DNA of 64,000 bases from Aquitalea aquatilis (GTDB lineage Bacteria; Pseudomonadota; Gammaproteobacteria; Burkholderiales; Chromobacteriaceae): the NCBI RefSeq assembly GCF_005155025.1, contig NZ_CP039731.1:2294001-2358000 (forward strand), given 5' to 3'. The notes beneath the pieces are model-generated. The model made no database searches, was not told the origin of the DNA, and saw only the letters and a list, made by a program, of their open reading frames with translations. Shown here in pieces: positions 20,374 through 29,051 of this stretch. The position numbers and the translations under genes are program-made. How positions within the stretch are numbered: the first letter of the stretch is position 1; each line of letters starts with the position of its first letter.

Positions 20374-21117
20374 ATGAGTGAGTTGTTTGTCAGCCTGCCG
20401 GCCAATCAGCAGGGGCGGGATTTTGTTGTGGGCGATGTCCACGGTTGTTTTACCGAGTTGCGCGCCTTGCTGGAGCAGGTGGTGTTTGACGGCAGCCGTG
20501 ACCGCCTGTTTTCTGTGGGTGATCTGGTGGATCGGGGGCCGGAATCGCGCCAGGTACTGGAGTGGCTGGCCAAGCCATGGTTTTATGCCGTGCGTGGCAA
20601 TCACGAACAGATGGCGCTGGATTTTGATCTGGCCGATACCGATGGCTGCGAGCGCTATCTGCATAATGGCGGTGGCTGGTTTATCTGCCTGGACGAGTTG
20701 GACAAGCAGGCTTACCGCACTGCGTTCAGCCGCCTGCCGCTGGCCATCGAGCTGCCCAGTCCGCACGGGCTGATCGGCTTGCTGCATGCCGATTGTCCGC
20801 AGGATGACTGGAATGCGCTGCGCGAGCAGCTGTCTCTGCCCCAGCCCTGGGGCGAGGAGGGGGGCCGGCTGTTGCGGCAGATCATCTGGTGCCGTCTGCG
20901 AGCACGCGGTACGCCGCGCCAGCCGGTGCGCGGAGTATTCATGCTGTGCGTCGGTCATACCCCGCAGCGGGAAGTCCGCAGCATCGACAATGTGCGCTAC
21001 CTGGACACGGGTGGTGTCTATGGCCGCAGCCTGAGCATGCTGCAGCTGGATATATTGCAGATACACAGCATCGGCGTGGCGGACAAGGGCTATTCCAGTG
21101 CGGAGCTGGATGGCTGA
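20374..21117 (+). CDS. Metallophosphoesterase, PrpA/PrpB-type Ser/Thr protein phosphatase
   Basis: 247-residue calcineurin-like phosphoesterase. Motifs appear in order: GDVHGC (near residue 25), GDLVDRGPES (near 49), GNHE (near 75), and a late histidine motif VGHTPQREV followed by LDTGGVYG. These supply the dinuclear metal ligands. Length and motif spacing fit the PphA/PphB (PP1-like) group better than the longer ApaH. The natural substrate cannot be told from sequence. It is a single gene, preceded by the terminator at 20261-20286. Confidence 0.85.
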   Translation: MSELFVSLPANQQGRDFVVGDVHGCFTELRALLEQVVFDGSRDRLFSVGDLVDRGPESRQVLEWLAKPWFYAVRGNHEQMALDFDLADTDGCERYLHNGGGWFICLDELDKQAYRTAFSRLPLAIELPSPHGLIGLLHADCPQDDWNALREQLSLPQPWGEEGGRLLRQIIWCRLRARGTPRQPVRGVFMLCVGHTPQREVRSIDNVRYLDTGGVYGRSLSMLQLDILQIHSIGVADKGYSSAELDG

Positions 21118-21369
21118 GTACAGATTGTCTGGTTTAAATCACCATGTCATGCTGTGCCGTTGATATCATGTCGTCTGTATTTCGGGTGCCTGGTCCCGCG
21201 TGACGGGTTAGTGCTGTTCCCCTTGTTCAGATTGTGCCTTCATGCATTTCTCTTCTAGCATTTCCGCTCTTGCCATACCGGCCATCGCCTGTGGCAAGGC
21301 TGCATTTCCCTCTCTTTCCCTGCGCTGGCCTACTGGCATGCTGCCTGAGCCAGGCTGCGGGGTCGTGGC

Positions 21370-21723
21370 ATGAACGGCACCATTCCTTCTCCTTGCCAGC
21401 AGCGCTGCCAGCTGGATGATGCCGGCGAAAGCTGCCTGAGCTGCCGCCGTACCCTCAAGGAAATTGCCGGCTGGCCCGGCTTCAGTGATTTCGAGAAAAA
21501 AGCGGTGTGGAATCGCCTGCTGGCTTTGCCGCCACAAGGGCAGTGCAAGCAGTGCCCGGCGTGTGGCGACAGTTTCACTTGTCGTGCAGGGGATGCGGCA
21601 GAGGAGTGCTGGTGCGCCAGACTGCCACACATCATGCCCCTGGTGCCGGAGGGCAGCGACTGTCTGTGCCCGGCCTGCCTGCTACAGGCGCTGGCTACCC
21701 AGCCACCCGCCGCAGGCGTCTAG
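21370..21723 (+). CDS. Cys-rich protein: DUF1289 plus CWC-type domain
   Basis: 117-residue protein with 16 Cys. The N-terminal half (SPCQQRCQLDD...CLSCRRTLKEIAGW) matches DUF1289. The C-terminal half (CPACGDSFTCRAG...CWCARLP...CLCPACL) matches the cysteine-rich CWC family. Both are short putative metal-binding modules of unknown function, and here they are joined in one chain. Start ATG 21370 is in frame with the DUF1289 motif; no strong ribosome site is visible. The downstream gene is convergent and begins 8 bases after the stop. Confidence 0.75.
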   Translation: MNGTIPSPCQQRCQLDDAGESCLSCRRTLKEIAGWPGFSDFEKKAVWNRLLALPPQGQCKQCPACGDSFTCRAGDAAEECWCARLPHIMPLVPEGSDCLCPACLLQALATQPPAAGV

Positions 21724-21731
21724 CTATTGCC

Positions 21732-22865
21732 TCAGGCTGACAACAGCTTGCCTGACTTGAATGCCTGTGCCGTGGCCACCTTGGCCACTGTCATGCCGGC
21801 GGTGGCATAGGGGTGTAGCTCATGGGCATACAACATGCCGCCATGTGCCGAACTGAGCACCGTGACCTTGTCCTGCAAGGGGTCGATGACTTCTGCTACG
21901 GGCTGTCCGGCGGCCACCACATTGCCTGGTGCGACCAGGAAACTCACCACCCCTGGGTGGGGCGCCACCAGGTTTTCCGAGCCAGCCAGCGGTGTGGCCG
22001 GATAAGGCAGTGCTGGCTGCGCGGCTAGGCTGTCGGTGGCGATCAGGCCGCGAAAGCGCAGGAAGTCCAGAATGGCAGCGGCATCCTGCCGCGCCAGCTG
22101 CTGGCTGACCTGGTGCTGACCACGTAGCTCTACCGTGACCGACAGGCAGGCCATTTCAATCGGCACATCCAGCCCGTCCTGCTGGCACAGGGCCTGCAGT
22201 TCCCACCAGGTTTGGCTGCAGGCTTCATCGAAAGGATAGTCGCCGGAGTCGGTGGCCAGCAGTTGCGCATGCGACTGCAGATAGCGCGCCAGCGGTTCGC
22301 ACTGCTCCCACAGCGGGGTGCCGGTATACACGTGCAGGGCGGCGTTGCAGTCGCAATGCAGGTCGAGCACGATGTCGGCGTCGGCGGCCAGCTGCATCAG
22401 GTTTTTGCGCAAGCTGACCAGCTCGCTTGGCTCAGCCAGCTGTTGCAGATGCTGACGGATGGCTGCGCGGATCAAGCGGGTGTTGGCCTTGGCATCGGCA
22501 CCCAGCTGTCCTTTCACTGCGGCATAGACCGCCGTGGTCAATTGCGGATAGTGGCGGTTGAAATTCTGCCCGCTGGCCAGGTCGAAACGACCCATCTGGT
22601 AACCCTGAATCGACTGCGCATGACCAATCGGATTGGCCTGTGGCACCAGAATGATTTCCCCGACAATTTTCCCCTGCTGTTCCAGTTCGCGCAGTGCCTG
22701 CTTCAGCACCCAGGCGGTCAGCATGCCCGGTAGCTCGTCGGCATGCAGCGAGGCCTGGATATAGGCTTTGCCGGCGCTGCTGCCGGGCTGGCCAAAGTGG
22801 AAGCTGGATAGCTGACGCTGCGTGCCCAGGCAGCTGGATGTCAGGGGATGTTGGTGGTGAATCAT
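21732..22865 (-). CDS. Succinylglutamate desuccinylase/aspartoacylase family amidohydrolase
   Basis: 377-residue zinc carboxypeptidase-like (M14 family, AstE/ASPA subgroup) enzyme. It has HADELPG (zinc-binding H-x-x-E, near residue 42), QANPIG, NFNRHYP and VLDLHCDC (second His ligand region). A C-terminal beta-rich part (PHPGVVSFLVAPGNVVAAGQPVAEVIDP) resembles the biotinyl/lipoyl-like swivel seen in this subgroup. It probably cleaves an N-acyl amino acid or related amide; the substrate is unknown. Start ATG 22865 is chosen for its GGAG at proper spacing and because the upstream in-frame sequence is not family-like. Confidence 0.85.
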   Translation of the reverse strand: MIHHQHPLTSSCLGTQRQLSSFHFGQPGSSAGKAYIQASLHADELPGMLTAWVLKQALRELEQQGKIVGEIILVPQANPIGHAQSIQGYQMGRFDLASGQNFNRHYPQLTTAVYAAVKGQLGADAKANTRLIRAAIRQHLQQLAEPSELVSLRKNLMQLAADADIVLDLHCDCNAALHVYTGTPLWEQCEPLARYLQSHAQLLATDSGDYPFDEACSQTWWELQALCQQDGLDVPIEMACLSVTVELRGQHQVSQQLARQDAAAILDFLRFRGLIATDSLAAQPALPYPATPLAGSENLVAPHPGVVSFLVAPGNVVAAGQPVAEVIDPLQDKVTVLSSAHGGMLYAHELHPYATAGMTVAKVATAQAFKSGKLLSA

Positions 22866-23249
22866 GCTTGCTCCGTGTTTGCCGCAATAATGTGCTGGCC
22901 TGGTGGCCATCAGACAGCAATGTAGCGCTTTGCATCGCAGCTGTCTGCACCGATCACCGTGTGCGATCTGGTCAAGCGGACCGGCCGGTGGCGGCTGTAG
23001 CCAGCTGAGGCTGCTTTGCCACACTGTTCGCCATTGCCGACGCTATTTTTCCACCATGGGCTGCGATGGCAGCATGATCAGAAATTTCCTATTGTTTGTT
23101 AAGAAAGAACCCGGATAGTGATGCCGTTCCCCTTTCTAAGCTTAAACAGGCTGCAGTGTGGCTGCGTAGAACAAGCGGGCAGGCCGTAACATGATCTGAA
23201 GCTTGCCGGAGGCGGAGTGTCTGAATAATCAGAAACAGGTGTCAGTGTC
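22866..23249. other. Divergent intergenic region
   Basis: 384 bases between the divergent amidohydrolase and REC-HPt genes. I see no gene, RNA, clear palindrome or strong -35/-10 pair. An A/T-rich patch (gaaatttcctattgtttgttaagaaag, near 23080-23107) could hold the plus-strand promoter. Confidence 0.4.
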
Positions 23250-24095
23250 ATGTCAAATAATCAAATGCTTTCGATGAGGCAAGGTCTCGCCAGCAAGCCG
23301 CTGGCCGGGGTGTCGGAATCCGGCCCTGCCGGCTATGGTCAGTCCGAGCTGCAAAATGCGCCGGAAGGCGCGCTGTGGGCCGAGGGTTTGCAGCCGCATG
23401 TCCTGGTGGCCGAGGATAATCTGGCCAATCTTTTCCTGCTCAACAGCCAGTTGCAGCGCCTGGGGTGCAAGGTGGTGGCCGTCAACAACGGGCAGGATGC
23501 GCTGGAGCAATGGCGGCAGGGGCAGTTCGACTGCCTGCTGACCGATCTGAGCATGCCGCAGCTGGATGGCTTCTGTCTGGTGAAACAATTGCGCGGTGAG
23601 GGAGATCAGCGGCCGGTGATCGGTATTTCTGCCGACCCGACCGAGCAAGACCAGCAACGGGCCATGGCGGTCGGTTTCAATATACTGTTGGCCAAGCCGG
23701 TGGCGCTGCCTGTTCTGCATACCACTTTGTTGCGTTTCAGCCTGGGCAGCAGCATGCAGCGCTTGCCGGTGTATGCCGGCAGCAGTCTGGCCGCCTTGTT
23801 TGATGGGGATGCGGTGCTGATGCGCAAGTTTGTGGCCAAGCTGCTGGCCAGCAATGAGCAGGATCTGGCCGAAGCGCAGTCCTTGTTCCGCCAGCAGCAA
23901 CTGTGCGAGCTGGCGCATGTCCTGCACAAGATCAAGGGTGCCGCGCGGCTGATCGACGCCCAGCAAGTGGGACGTGACTGTGAACAATTGGAGAAAGCCT
24001 GCAAGGCGGGGAATCCGGAACAGATCGACATCTTGTTGCAGGACCTTGCCTGCCGCCTGCAAGAGCTGGCGCAGCGCCTGCAGCGCATGGTGTAG
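23250..24095 (+). CDS. Stand-alone receiver-HPt phosphorelay protein
   Basis: 281-residue cytoplasmic protein. The receiver domain (about residues 48-165) has the acidic pair in VLVAEDN, phospho-acceptor Asp99 (LLTDLSMPQLDG) and Lys in LLAKPV. An HPt domain (about 185-280) carries His226 in LHKIKGAARL. This is the C-terminal layout of BvgS/EvgS-type hybrid kinases, but no kinase domain precedes it: the first ~45 residues are short and low in structure. It may therefore relay phosphate between another hybrid kinase and a regulator encoded elsewhere. Start ATG 23250 has a weak ribosome site. No partner kinase is adjacent. Confidence 0.85.
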   Translation: MSNNQMLSMRQGLASKPLAGVSESGPAGYGQSELQNAPEGALWAEGLQPHVLVAEDNLANLFLLNSQLQRLGCKVVAVNNGQDALEQWRQGQFDCLLTDLSMPQLDGFCLVKQLRGEGDQRPVIGISADPTEQDQQRAMAVGFNILLAKPVALPVLHTTLLRFSLGSSMQRLPVYAGSSLAALFDGDAVLMRKFVAKLLASNEQDLAEAQSLFRQQQLCELAHVLHKIKGAARLIDAQQVGRDCEQLEKACKAGNPEQIDILLQDLACRLQELAQRLQRMV

Positions 24096-24116
24096 GTGGG
24101 GTTAGACGTGGCTAGA

Positions 24117-24153
24117 CAACAAGGGCAGGGAGCCTGGCTCCCTGCCCTTGTTG
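24117..24153. terminator. Long perfect palindrome between convergent genes
   Basis: Two 18-base arms (CAACAAGGGCAGGGAGCC and its complement) around a single base, in the 76-base gap between convergent genes. No T-run of more than two bases follows, so termination would depend on the very stable stem, for either strand. Confidence 0.6.
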
Positions 24154-24171
24154 CATGCTGCCAGCGCTTGC

Positions 24172-25107
24172 TTAGCGGTGGCGGATGATGGCGCGCAGGA
24201 TGTTCTTGAGTGCGGCCACCTCCTGTTCGCTGAAGCCTGCCAGCATTTCCCTTTGCTGCTGTTCGGCCAGATCGTGCAGCGCTTCAGCCTGTTGCATGCC
24301 TTGCGGCGTCAACTGGTAGTGCTGCTGCTGCCTGCTGATCAGCTCCTTGCGTTGCAGCATCTCCATGGCCTGCTCCACCTCGCGCTCCGGCATGTTGACT
24401 TCGCCATGCAGGGCGGCGGCCTCCAGACCGTGTTCCAGCACCAGCAGCATGCGCGCCTCGCTGATGCGCAGGCCGGTTGCCATCTGGCGCGGCTGGTAGT
24501 GGTGCTGGTAGGCCCGCACTGCCTGGGTCAGCAGGTAATAGATATTGTCGTTCAGCCGCCGTTGCAGCGAATCGCTGGCCGGTGGTGCGGCATCTTTTTT
24601 CTGCTGCAGGCTGTGGGGGAAGGCCATGGCATAGCTGCCCTGGTGATACAGCAGCGGGGCGCGACCAAAATCATCCAGTGCCACCACCTTGCCGATGACG
24701 ATCCAGTGGTCGCCCCCTTCATGCAGGACATGGCGCTCACAGACAAAGCGCGCGGCACAGCCTTCCAGCAGCGGCACACCGCCGGCTCCGGTTTGCAAGG
24801 TCAGGCCGGCAAACTTGTCCTCGGCCGGGCGGGCAAAGCGGTTGGACAGTTCGATCTGGTCTGCTGCCAGGATATTGACGGCAAAGTGGCTGGCGTCGCG
24901 AAACACCGGGTAGCTGCCGGAGCGCTTGTCTATGCTCCACAGGATGAGCGGCGGGTCGAGCGAAACCGAATTGAAGCTGTTGGCGGTAACGCCAACCTGC
25001 TGCCCATCCGGCCCGCAGGCAGTCATCACCGTGACCCCGGTGGCGAAGTTGCCCAGAGCACGGCGGAACAGGCGCGGATCGTCGGCGCTGGCTGGTGTGT
25101 GATTCAT
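24172..25107 (-). CDS. 4-hydroxyphenylacetate 3-hydroxylase, flavin reductase component with MarR-like tail (C1 type)
   Basis: 311-residue NAD(P)H:FMN reductase that supplies reduced flavin to the oxygenase encoded 31 bases upstream. The N-terminal ~165 residues form a flavin-reductase (HpaC-like) domain: FRRALGNFATGVTVMTA, GVTANSFNSVSLDPPLI, FAVNILAADQ. The C-terminal ~135 residues resemble a MarR winged helix (MATGLRISEARMLLVLEHGL...EVEQAMEMLQRKELISRQQQHYQLTPQG). The same fusion is known in the C1 component of Acinetobacter baumannii 4-HPA hydroxylase, where the MarR-like part binds substrate and stimulates the reductase. GGAG precedes the ATG. Cotranscribed with the oxygenase. Confidence 0.88.
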   Translation of the reverse strand: MNHTPASADDPRLFRRALGNFATGVTVMTACGPDGQQVGVTANSFNSVSLDPPLILWSIDKRSGSYPVFRDASHFAVNILAADQIELSNRFARPAEDKFAGLTLQTGAGGVPLLEGCAARFVCERHVLHEGGDHWIVIGKVVALDDFGRAPLLYHQGSYAMAFPHSLQQKKDAAPPASDSLQRRLNDNIYYLLTQAVRAYQHHYQPRQMATGLRISEARMLLVLEHGLEAAALHGEVNMPEREVEQAMEMLQRKELISRQQQHYQLTPQGMQQAEALHDLAEQQQREMLAGFSEQEVAALKNILRAIIRHR

Positions 25108-25138
25108 GCTGGTCTCCTTTATTATTTTCTTGTCGGTC

Positions 25139-26308
25139 TCAGACCATGCTCGGGTCAGGCTCCAGGCCCATCAACTCGCGTCCCAGAATCTGGGCGCAGA
25201 CATCGTAATCGGTGTAGGCATGGGCGCCGGTCATGTGCGAATCGCGGAACAGGCGTTGCAGCTCGTTGCCCTCCATCCAGCTGGTGGCACCGGCAGCACT
25301 GAACAGTCGGTCCACTGCCTCGATGCACATCTTCACGGCATAGGCCTGATTAGTGCGCCAGAAGGCCAGTGTCTCGCGGCTGGGGTATTCATGACGACGG
25401 CCATGGGCGGCGTGGTCCTGCCAGGTTTTTTCCAGAAAGGCACGGGCAGCGGCAATCTGATGAGTGGATTCGGCCAGTCGCATCAGCGCCGGGGTCGCGG
25501 TGCCGACATTGACGCCGGTATAGGCGCGCACGCGGTTCTGGGTTTTCTCCTTGAAGGCCTGCAGCATGCGTTCGGCCAGTCCCAGGCTGATAGAGGCGAA
25601 GCCGCTGGCAAAATAAGGGCGATAAGGGGTGTAGAAGATAGCGCTGTCCGGGTAGAGGCCAAAGCCACTGGAGCGGCCTTCCATCATGTCCTTGGCGGCC
25701 TCGATACGGTGATTGGGGATGAAGGCATTGCGGATCACCAGCGTTTTGGAACCACTACCTTTCATGCCCATGGCGTACCAGTTGTCGCGGATTTCGTAGT
25801 CGCTGCGCGGCAACACGCCAAAGCTGTATACCGCTTCGCCGGCTGCATTCTTGCGGCGCATGCCGACAATGGCCCACTCGGCGTGATCGCAGCCGCTGCT
25901 CCAGCCCATTTCACCACTCAGATACACTCCGCCTTCGGCTTCTTCGATCTGACTGAAAGGGGCGATACTGCTGCTGGCGGTGGCATCCGGGTTGCTGCTC
26001 CATACCTCGTCTTGCAGACGCTGCGAGAACATGGCCAGCTGGTGGCTGTGGGTGCACAGCAGGCTGAAGGCCCAGGCAGTGCCGCCACAGGCACCGGCCA
26101 GCGCGGCGACGCAGTCGGCAAATTCCGGCAGGGAGATTTCCAGCCCGCCATATTTCTTCGGCTGGAAGGCGCGGTGCATGCCTATGCTTTTCAGCAGGCG
26201 GATATTGTGTTCCGGTACCTGGCGCAGTTGTTCTGCTTCATTGGCATTGGCGGCGATTTCCGGCAGGATGCGTTGCACTTCTGCCAAGAGGGTGTTGTTG
26301 GCGCTCAT
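25139..26308 (-). CDS. 4-hydroxyphenylacetate 3-hydroxylase, oxygenase component (C2 type)
   Basis: 389-residue flavin-dependent monooxygenase with the acyl-CoA-dehydrogenase fold. It hydroxylates 4-hydroxyphenylacetate to homoprotocatechuate using reduced FMN. Features: an N-terminal helical domain (NIRLLKSIGMHRAFQPKKYGG), a middle beta domain (GEMGWSSGCDHAEWAIVGMR, MKGSGSKTLVIRNAFIPNH) and C-terminal helices ending HMTGAHAYTDYDVCAQI. It is of the Acinetobacter C2 type, not the E. coli HpaB type. Its promoter region holds a TTAA-N4-TTAA box 31 bases before the ATG and a candidate activator dyad further up. GGAGAAC ribosome site. First gene of a two-gene operon. Confidence 0.88.
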   Translation of the reverse strand: MSANNTLLAEVQRILPEIAANANEAEQLRQVPEHNIRLLKSIGMHRAFQPKKYGGLEISLPEFADCVAALAGACGGTAWAFSLLCTHSHQLAMFSQRLQDEVWSSNPDATASSSIAPFSQIEEAEGGVYLSGEMGWSSGCDHAEWAIVGMRRKNAAGEAVYSFGVLPRSDYEIRDNWYAMGMKGSGSKTLVIRNAFIPNHRIEAAKDMMEGRSSGFGLYPDSAIFYTPYRPYFASGFASISLGLAERMLQAFKEKTQNRVRAYTGVNVGTATPALMRLAESTHQIAAARAFLEKTWQDHAAHGRRHEYPSRETLAFWRTNQAYAVKMCIEAVDRLFSAAGATSWMEGNELQRLFRDSHMTGAHAYTDYDVCAQILGRELMGLEPDPSMV

Positions 26309-26338
26309 GATGTTCTCCTGTTGCAGCTGGGTATTTAA

Positions 26339-26350
26339 TTAACAAGTTAA
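26339..26350. promoter_or_regulatory. Candidate HpaR operator at the hydroxylase promoter
   Basis: TTAACAAGTTAA: perfect TTAA arms, 31 bases upstream of the oxygenase start. The same TTAA-N4-TTAA pattern occurs before hpaG1 (37244-37255) and hpaR (49180-49191). Confidence 0.6.
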
Positions 26351-26477
26351 GTAGTTGCCCCGGCTTGGGATGGTGGGCAGCTGCATGGCTTGTGTAAAGG
26401 ATGATGTTGTTGTTATCGGGACGAGATGAAACTGCATGGCGCAGATTCAGCATGCATTATGTGTTGTGTTTTTTGGC

Positions 26478-26517
26478 CATGAAATACAAGTTTCAGGTGC
26501 TTGCTTGTACTTTTCAT
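26478..26517. promoter_or_regulatory. Candidate activator dyad (HpaA?) upstream of the hydroxylase genes
   Basis: CATGAAATACAAG (26478-26490) and CTTGTACTTTTCATG (26503-26517) form an imperfect inverted repeat about 170-210 bases before the oxygenase start. The right arm shares 13 bases, TGTACTTTTCATG, with 37361-37373 upstream of hpaG1. The local -35/-10 is poor, which would fit a need for an activator. Confidence 0.45.
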
Positions 26518-26563
26518 GGAATACCGGCATGGCCATCATTCTGGCGGGGCATGGCGTGCAGGC

Positions 26564-26599
26564 AAAAAAATCAGCAGGGCCGCGGACGCTACCCTGCTG
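26564..26599 (-). terminator. Terminator at the end of the hpa operon
   Basis: On the minus strand, CAGCAGGG...CCCTGCTG with a 12-base loop is followed by ATTTTTTT, 38 bases after the hpaX stop. It separates the meta-cleavage operon from the hydroxylase promoter. Confidence 0.88.
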
Positions 26600-26636
26600 T
26601 CAAAGGAGCTGCTGATGTGGCTGTGGCCGGCCTGCC

Positions 26637-27974
26637 TTAGCGTGGTGCCGGTTTGACGATGGGGATCAGATAGATGATCAGTGCGCCCAGCAGCAGGGCT
26701 GCGGCACCAAACAACAGCCCGGAGGTAAAGCTGTGGGTGAGGTCTTTCAGCCAGCCCACCACCACCGAGCTGAGCGCCGAGCCGACATTGCCGGTGGCGT
26801 TGATGACGGCAATGCCAATGGCCTTGGCCTTGAGTGACAGCACCGCGTCTGGCGTGGTCCAGAAAATGGTCATGGCGGTAAAGGCCCCGGCCGAGGCCAT
26901 GACGATGCCGGTCAGGCGCAGCAGCGGGTCGCTGCTCCAGGCGCACAGCAGCCAGCCGGCCGCAGCAAACAGCATGGGCTGGATGGTGTGCCACTTGCGC
27001 TCTTGCTTGCGGTCCGAGCGTGCACCCCACCACAGCATGGCGAGGATGGTGCCGATTTGCGGTATCGCCGCCAGCAAGCCGATGGTGGCATTGCTGCTAC
27101 CCACATTGAAGCTTTTGACGATTTGCGGCACCCAGATGTTGACCATGCTCAGGGTGTTCACCAGACAAAAATAGCCAAATGCAAATTTGACGATACTGGG
27201 ACTGAGCATTTCGCGCCACACGCTTTGCGGTCGCACCGGGCGCGGTGCGGCGTCCTGTTCGGCCTGCAACATGCCGTGCAGGCAGTCTTTTTCATCCTGG
27301 CTCAGCCAGCGCGCATCGGCGGGCTTGTCATCCAGATAGAACCACACGGCGATGCCCAGCAGCGATGCCGGCAAACCCTCCACCAGAAACAGCCATTGCC
27401 AGCCATGCAGGCCCCACAGCCCGTTCAGCTCCAGCAGATAGCCGGACACGATGGAGCCGGCAGCTGCAGTCAGCGGCATGGCAATCATGAACAGCGCATT
27501 GGCGCGGGCACGGTGGCTGCGTGGAAACCAGAAGGTGAGATAAAGCAGCATGCCGGGCAGGAAGCCGGCTTCGGTCACACCCACCAGTGCGCGCAGGATA
27601 TACAGGCTGTGCGCATCGTAGGCGAACAGGGTGGCGGTAGAGGCGATGCCCCAGGCCACCATGATGATGGCGATCCAGCGCCGGGTGCCGAAGCGGCTGA
27701 GAATGATGTTGCTGGGAATGCCGCACAGCACATAGGCCACGTAGAAAATGGTGGTGGCCAGGCCAAACATGGTGGCGCTCAGCCCCAGGTCCTGGCCCAT
27801 GGTGAGGCCGGCAAAGCCGATATTGATGCGATCCAGAAAGGAAAATACGAACAGGATGAACAGAAACCAGATCAATCGTTTCGATACCTTGGCGATGACT
27901 TGCTGTTCCCGCTGCTGCTGTGTGGCGCTCTGTGGCGGGTGGCCCGCCGTGGTACTGCCAGAATGCGTGGTCAT
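26637..27974 (-). CDS. hpaX: 4-hydroxyphenylacetate permease (MFS, ACS family)
   Basis: 445-residue, 12-helix major facilitator of the anion:cation symporter family. The segment FLDRINIGFAGLTMGQDLGLS in helix 1 and the following loop is typical of HpaX and related aromatic-acid permeases. GIPSNIILSRFGTRRWI and the RALVGVTEAGFLPGMLLYLTFWFP signature follow. The central loop holds LDDKPADARWLSQDEK. It probably imports 4-hydroxyphenylacetate by proton symport. Last gene of the hpa operon: a strong terminator follows, and a dispersed repeat lies in the 257-base gap to hpaI. GAGGAG ribosome site before ATG 27974. Confidence 0.9.
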   Translation of the reverse strand: MTTHSGSTTAGHPPQSATQQQREQQVIAKVSKRLIWFLFILFVFSFLDRINIGFAGLTMGQDLGLSATMFGLATTIFYVAYVLCGIPSNIILSRFGTRRWIAIIMVAWGIASTATLFAYDAHSLYILRALVGVTEAGFLPGMLLYLTFWFPRSHRARANALFMIAMPLTAAAGSIVSGYLLELNGLWGLHGWQWLFLVEGLPASLLGIAVWFYLDDKPADARWLSQDEKDCLHGMLQAEQDAAPRPVRPQSVWREMLSPSIVKFAFGYFCLVNTLSMVNIWVPQIVKSFNVGSSNATIGLLAAIPQIGTILAMLWWGARSDRKQERKWHTIQPMLFAAAGWLLCAWSSDPLLRLTGIVMASAGAFTAMTIFWTTPDAVLSLKAKAIGIAVINATGNVGSALSSVVVGWLKDLTHSFTSGLLFGAAALLLGALIIYLIPIVKPAPR

Positions 27975-28120
27975 GCTTTTCTCCTCATTATGTGGTGCGA
28001 CGCTCTGTGGCGTTTATGCAGTGCTGTCGATGGGAACTGTCCAAAAGTGAAGATGTTAACGATGGCAACTTCGGCGGCCTGCCGGCGGAGCCATGCTGGC
28101 AGCTCCGCCATCAAGAGTTT

Positions 28121-28231
28121 GAGAGCGGCTAACAAAATAGCGTAGCGTCCCTGGGGCAAGGCGCGCCGACGCAGACAGTACAAGTCGTACCGCTAGCAGG
28201 CGCAACGCTGCAGCAGGGTTTTTGTTAGTGC
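28121..28231 (+). repeat. 3'-end-associated intergenic repeat, copy B
   Basis: ~111-bp repeat with ends gcggctaacaaaatagcg and cagcagggtttttgttagtgc, the GGCGCGCC core and GTAC-N5-GTAC (loop differs from other copies). It abuts the hpaI stop codon at 28232. Read with hpaI transcription, it has the same orientation as all other copies. Confidence 0.88.
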
Positions 28232-29032
28232 TTAGTACACGCCGCTACTGCCGACTGCGCTGCTTGTCGACTTGAAGCGGGCAGACAAGGCCTCGCTGCT
28301 GCGCGCCAGCACGGTGCTGTCCACGCCAACCGCAACAAACTGTGCGCCCAGCTCGATATAGCGCCGTGCCAGTTTTTCATCGGCCATCAGAATGCCGGCG
28401 GCCTTGCCCTGGGCGCGGATGCGGGCGATGGCCTGTTCGATGGCGGCCTGGACTTCCGGGTGGGTGGGCTGGCCGAGATAGCCCAGGTCGGCTGATAGAT
28501 CGGCCGGGCCGATGAACACACCGTCTACCCCTGGCGTGGCGGCGATGGCATCCAGATTGTCCAGACCCTGCCGCGTTTCAATCTGCACCAGCACGCACAG
28601 CTCTTGTTCGGCCTGCTTGAGGTAGCCCTCGATGCGATTCCAGCGCGAGGCACGGGCGATGGCACTGCCCACGCCGCGGATGCCATGCGGCGGATAGCGG
28701 GTGGCGGCCACCGCCAGCGCGGCTTCCTCCGCGGTTTGCACCATGGGCAGCAGCAGGGTTTGCGCGCCGATATCGAGAATCTGCTTGATGCGCACCGGGT
28801 CGTTCCACACTGGCCGTACCACCGGGTGGCTGGGGTAGGGGGCGATGGCCTGCAACTGGCTCAGCATGTCGTTCAATTCATTGGGCGCGTGTTCGCCGTC
28901 GATCAGCAACCAGTCGAAGCCGGCACCAGCCAGTAGTTCGGCGCTGTAGGGGCTGGCCAGGCTCAGCCACAGGCCGATCTGCACCTCGCCGTTTTTCAGT
29001 GCTGCCTTGAAGCGGTTGGGTGGGTTGTGCAT
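28232..29032 (-). CDS. hpaI: 4-hydroxy-2-oxoheptane-1,7-dioate aldolase
   Basis: 266-residue class II pyruvate aldolase of the HpcH/HpaI family. It splits 4-hydroxy-2-oxoheptanedioate into pyruvate and succinate semialdehyde. Typical motifs: [32 protein letters not shown] (catalytic His48 region), [49 protein letters not shown] (metal-binding Glu) and [15 protein letters not shown] (metal-binding Asp). ATG 29032 is preceded by AAGGAG at ideal spacing; the in-frame ATG 21 bases further up is not used. The product succinate semialdehyde is the substrate of the dehydrogenase at 29962-31440 in the same operon. Confidence 0.95.
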   Translation of the reverse strand: MHNPPNRFKAALKNGEVQIGLWLSLASPYSAELLAGAGFDWLLIDGEHAPNELNDMLSQLQAIAPYPSHPVVRPVWNDPVRIKQILDIGAQTLLLPMVQTAEEAALAVAATRYPPHGIRGVGSAIARASRWNRIEGYLKQAEQELCVLVQIETRQGLDNLDAIAATPGVDGVFIGPADLSADLGYLGQPTHPEVQAAIEQAIARIRAQGKAAGILMADEKLARRYIELGAQFVAVGVDSTVLARSSEALSARFKSTSSAVGSSGVY

Positions 29033-29051
29033 GGAATTCTCCTTAAAAAAC

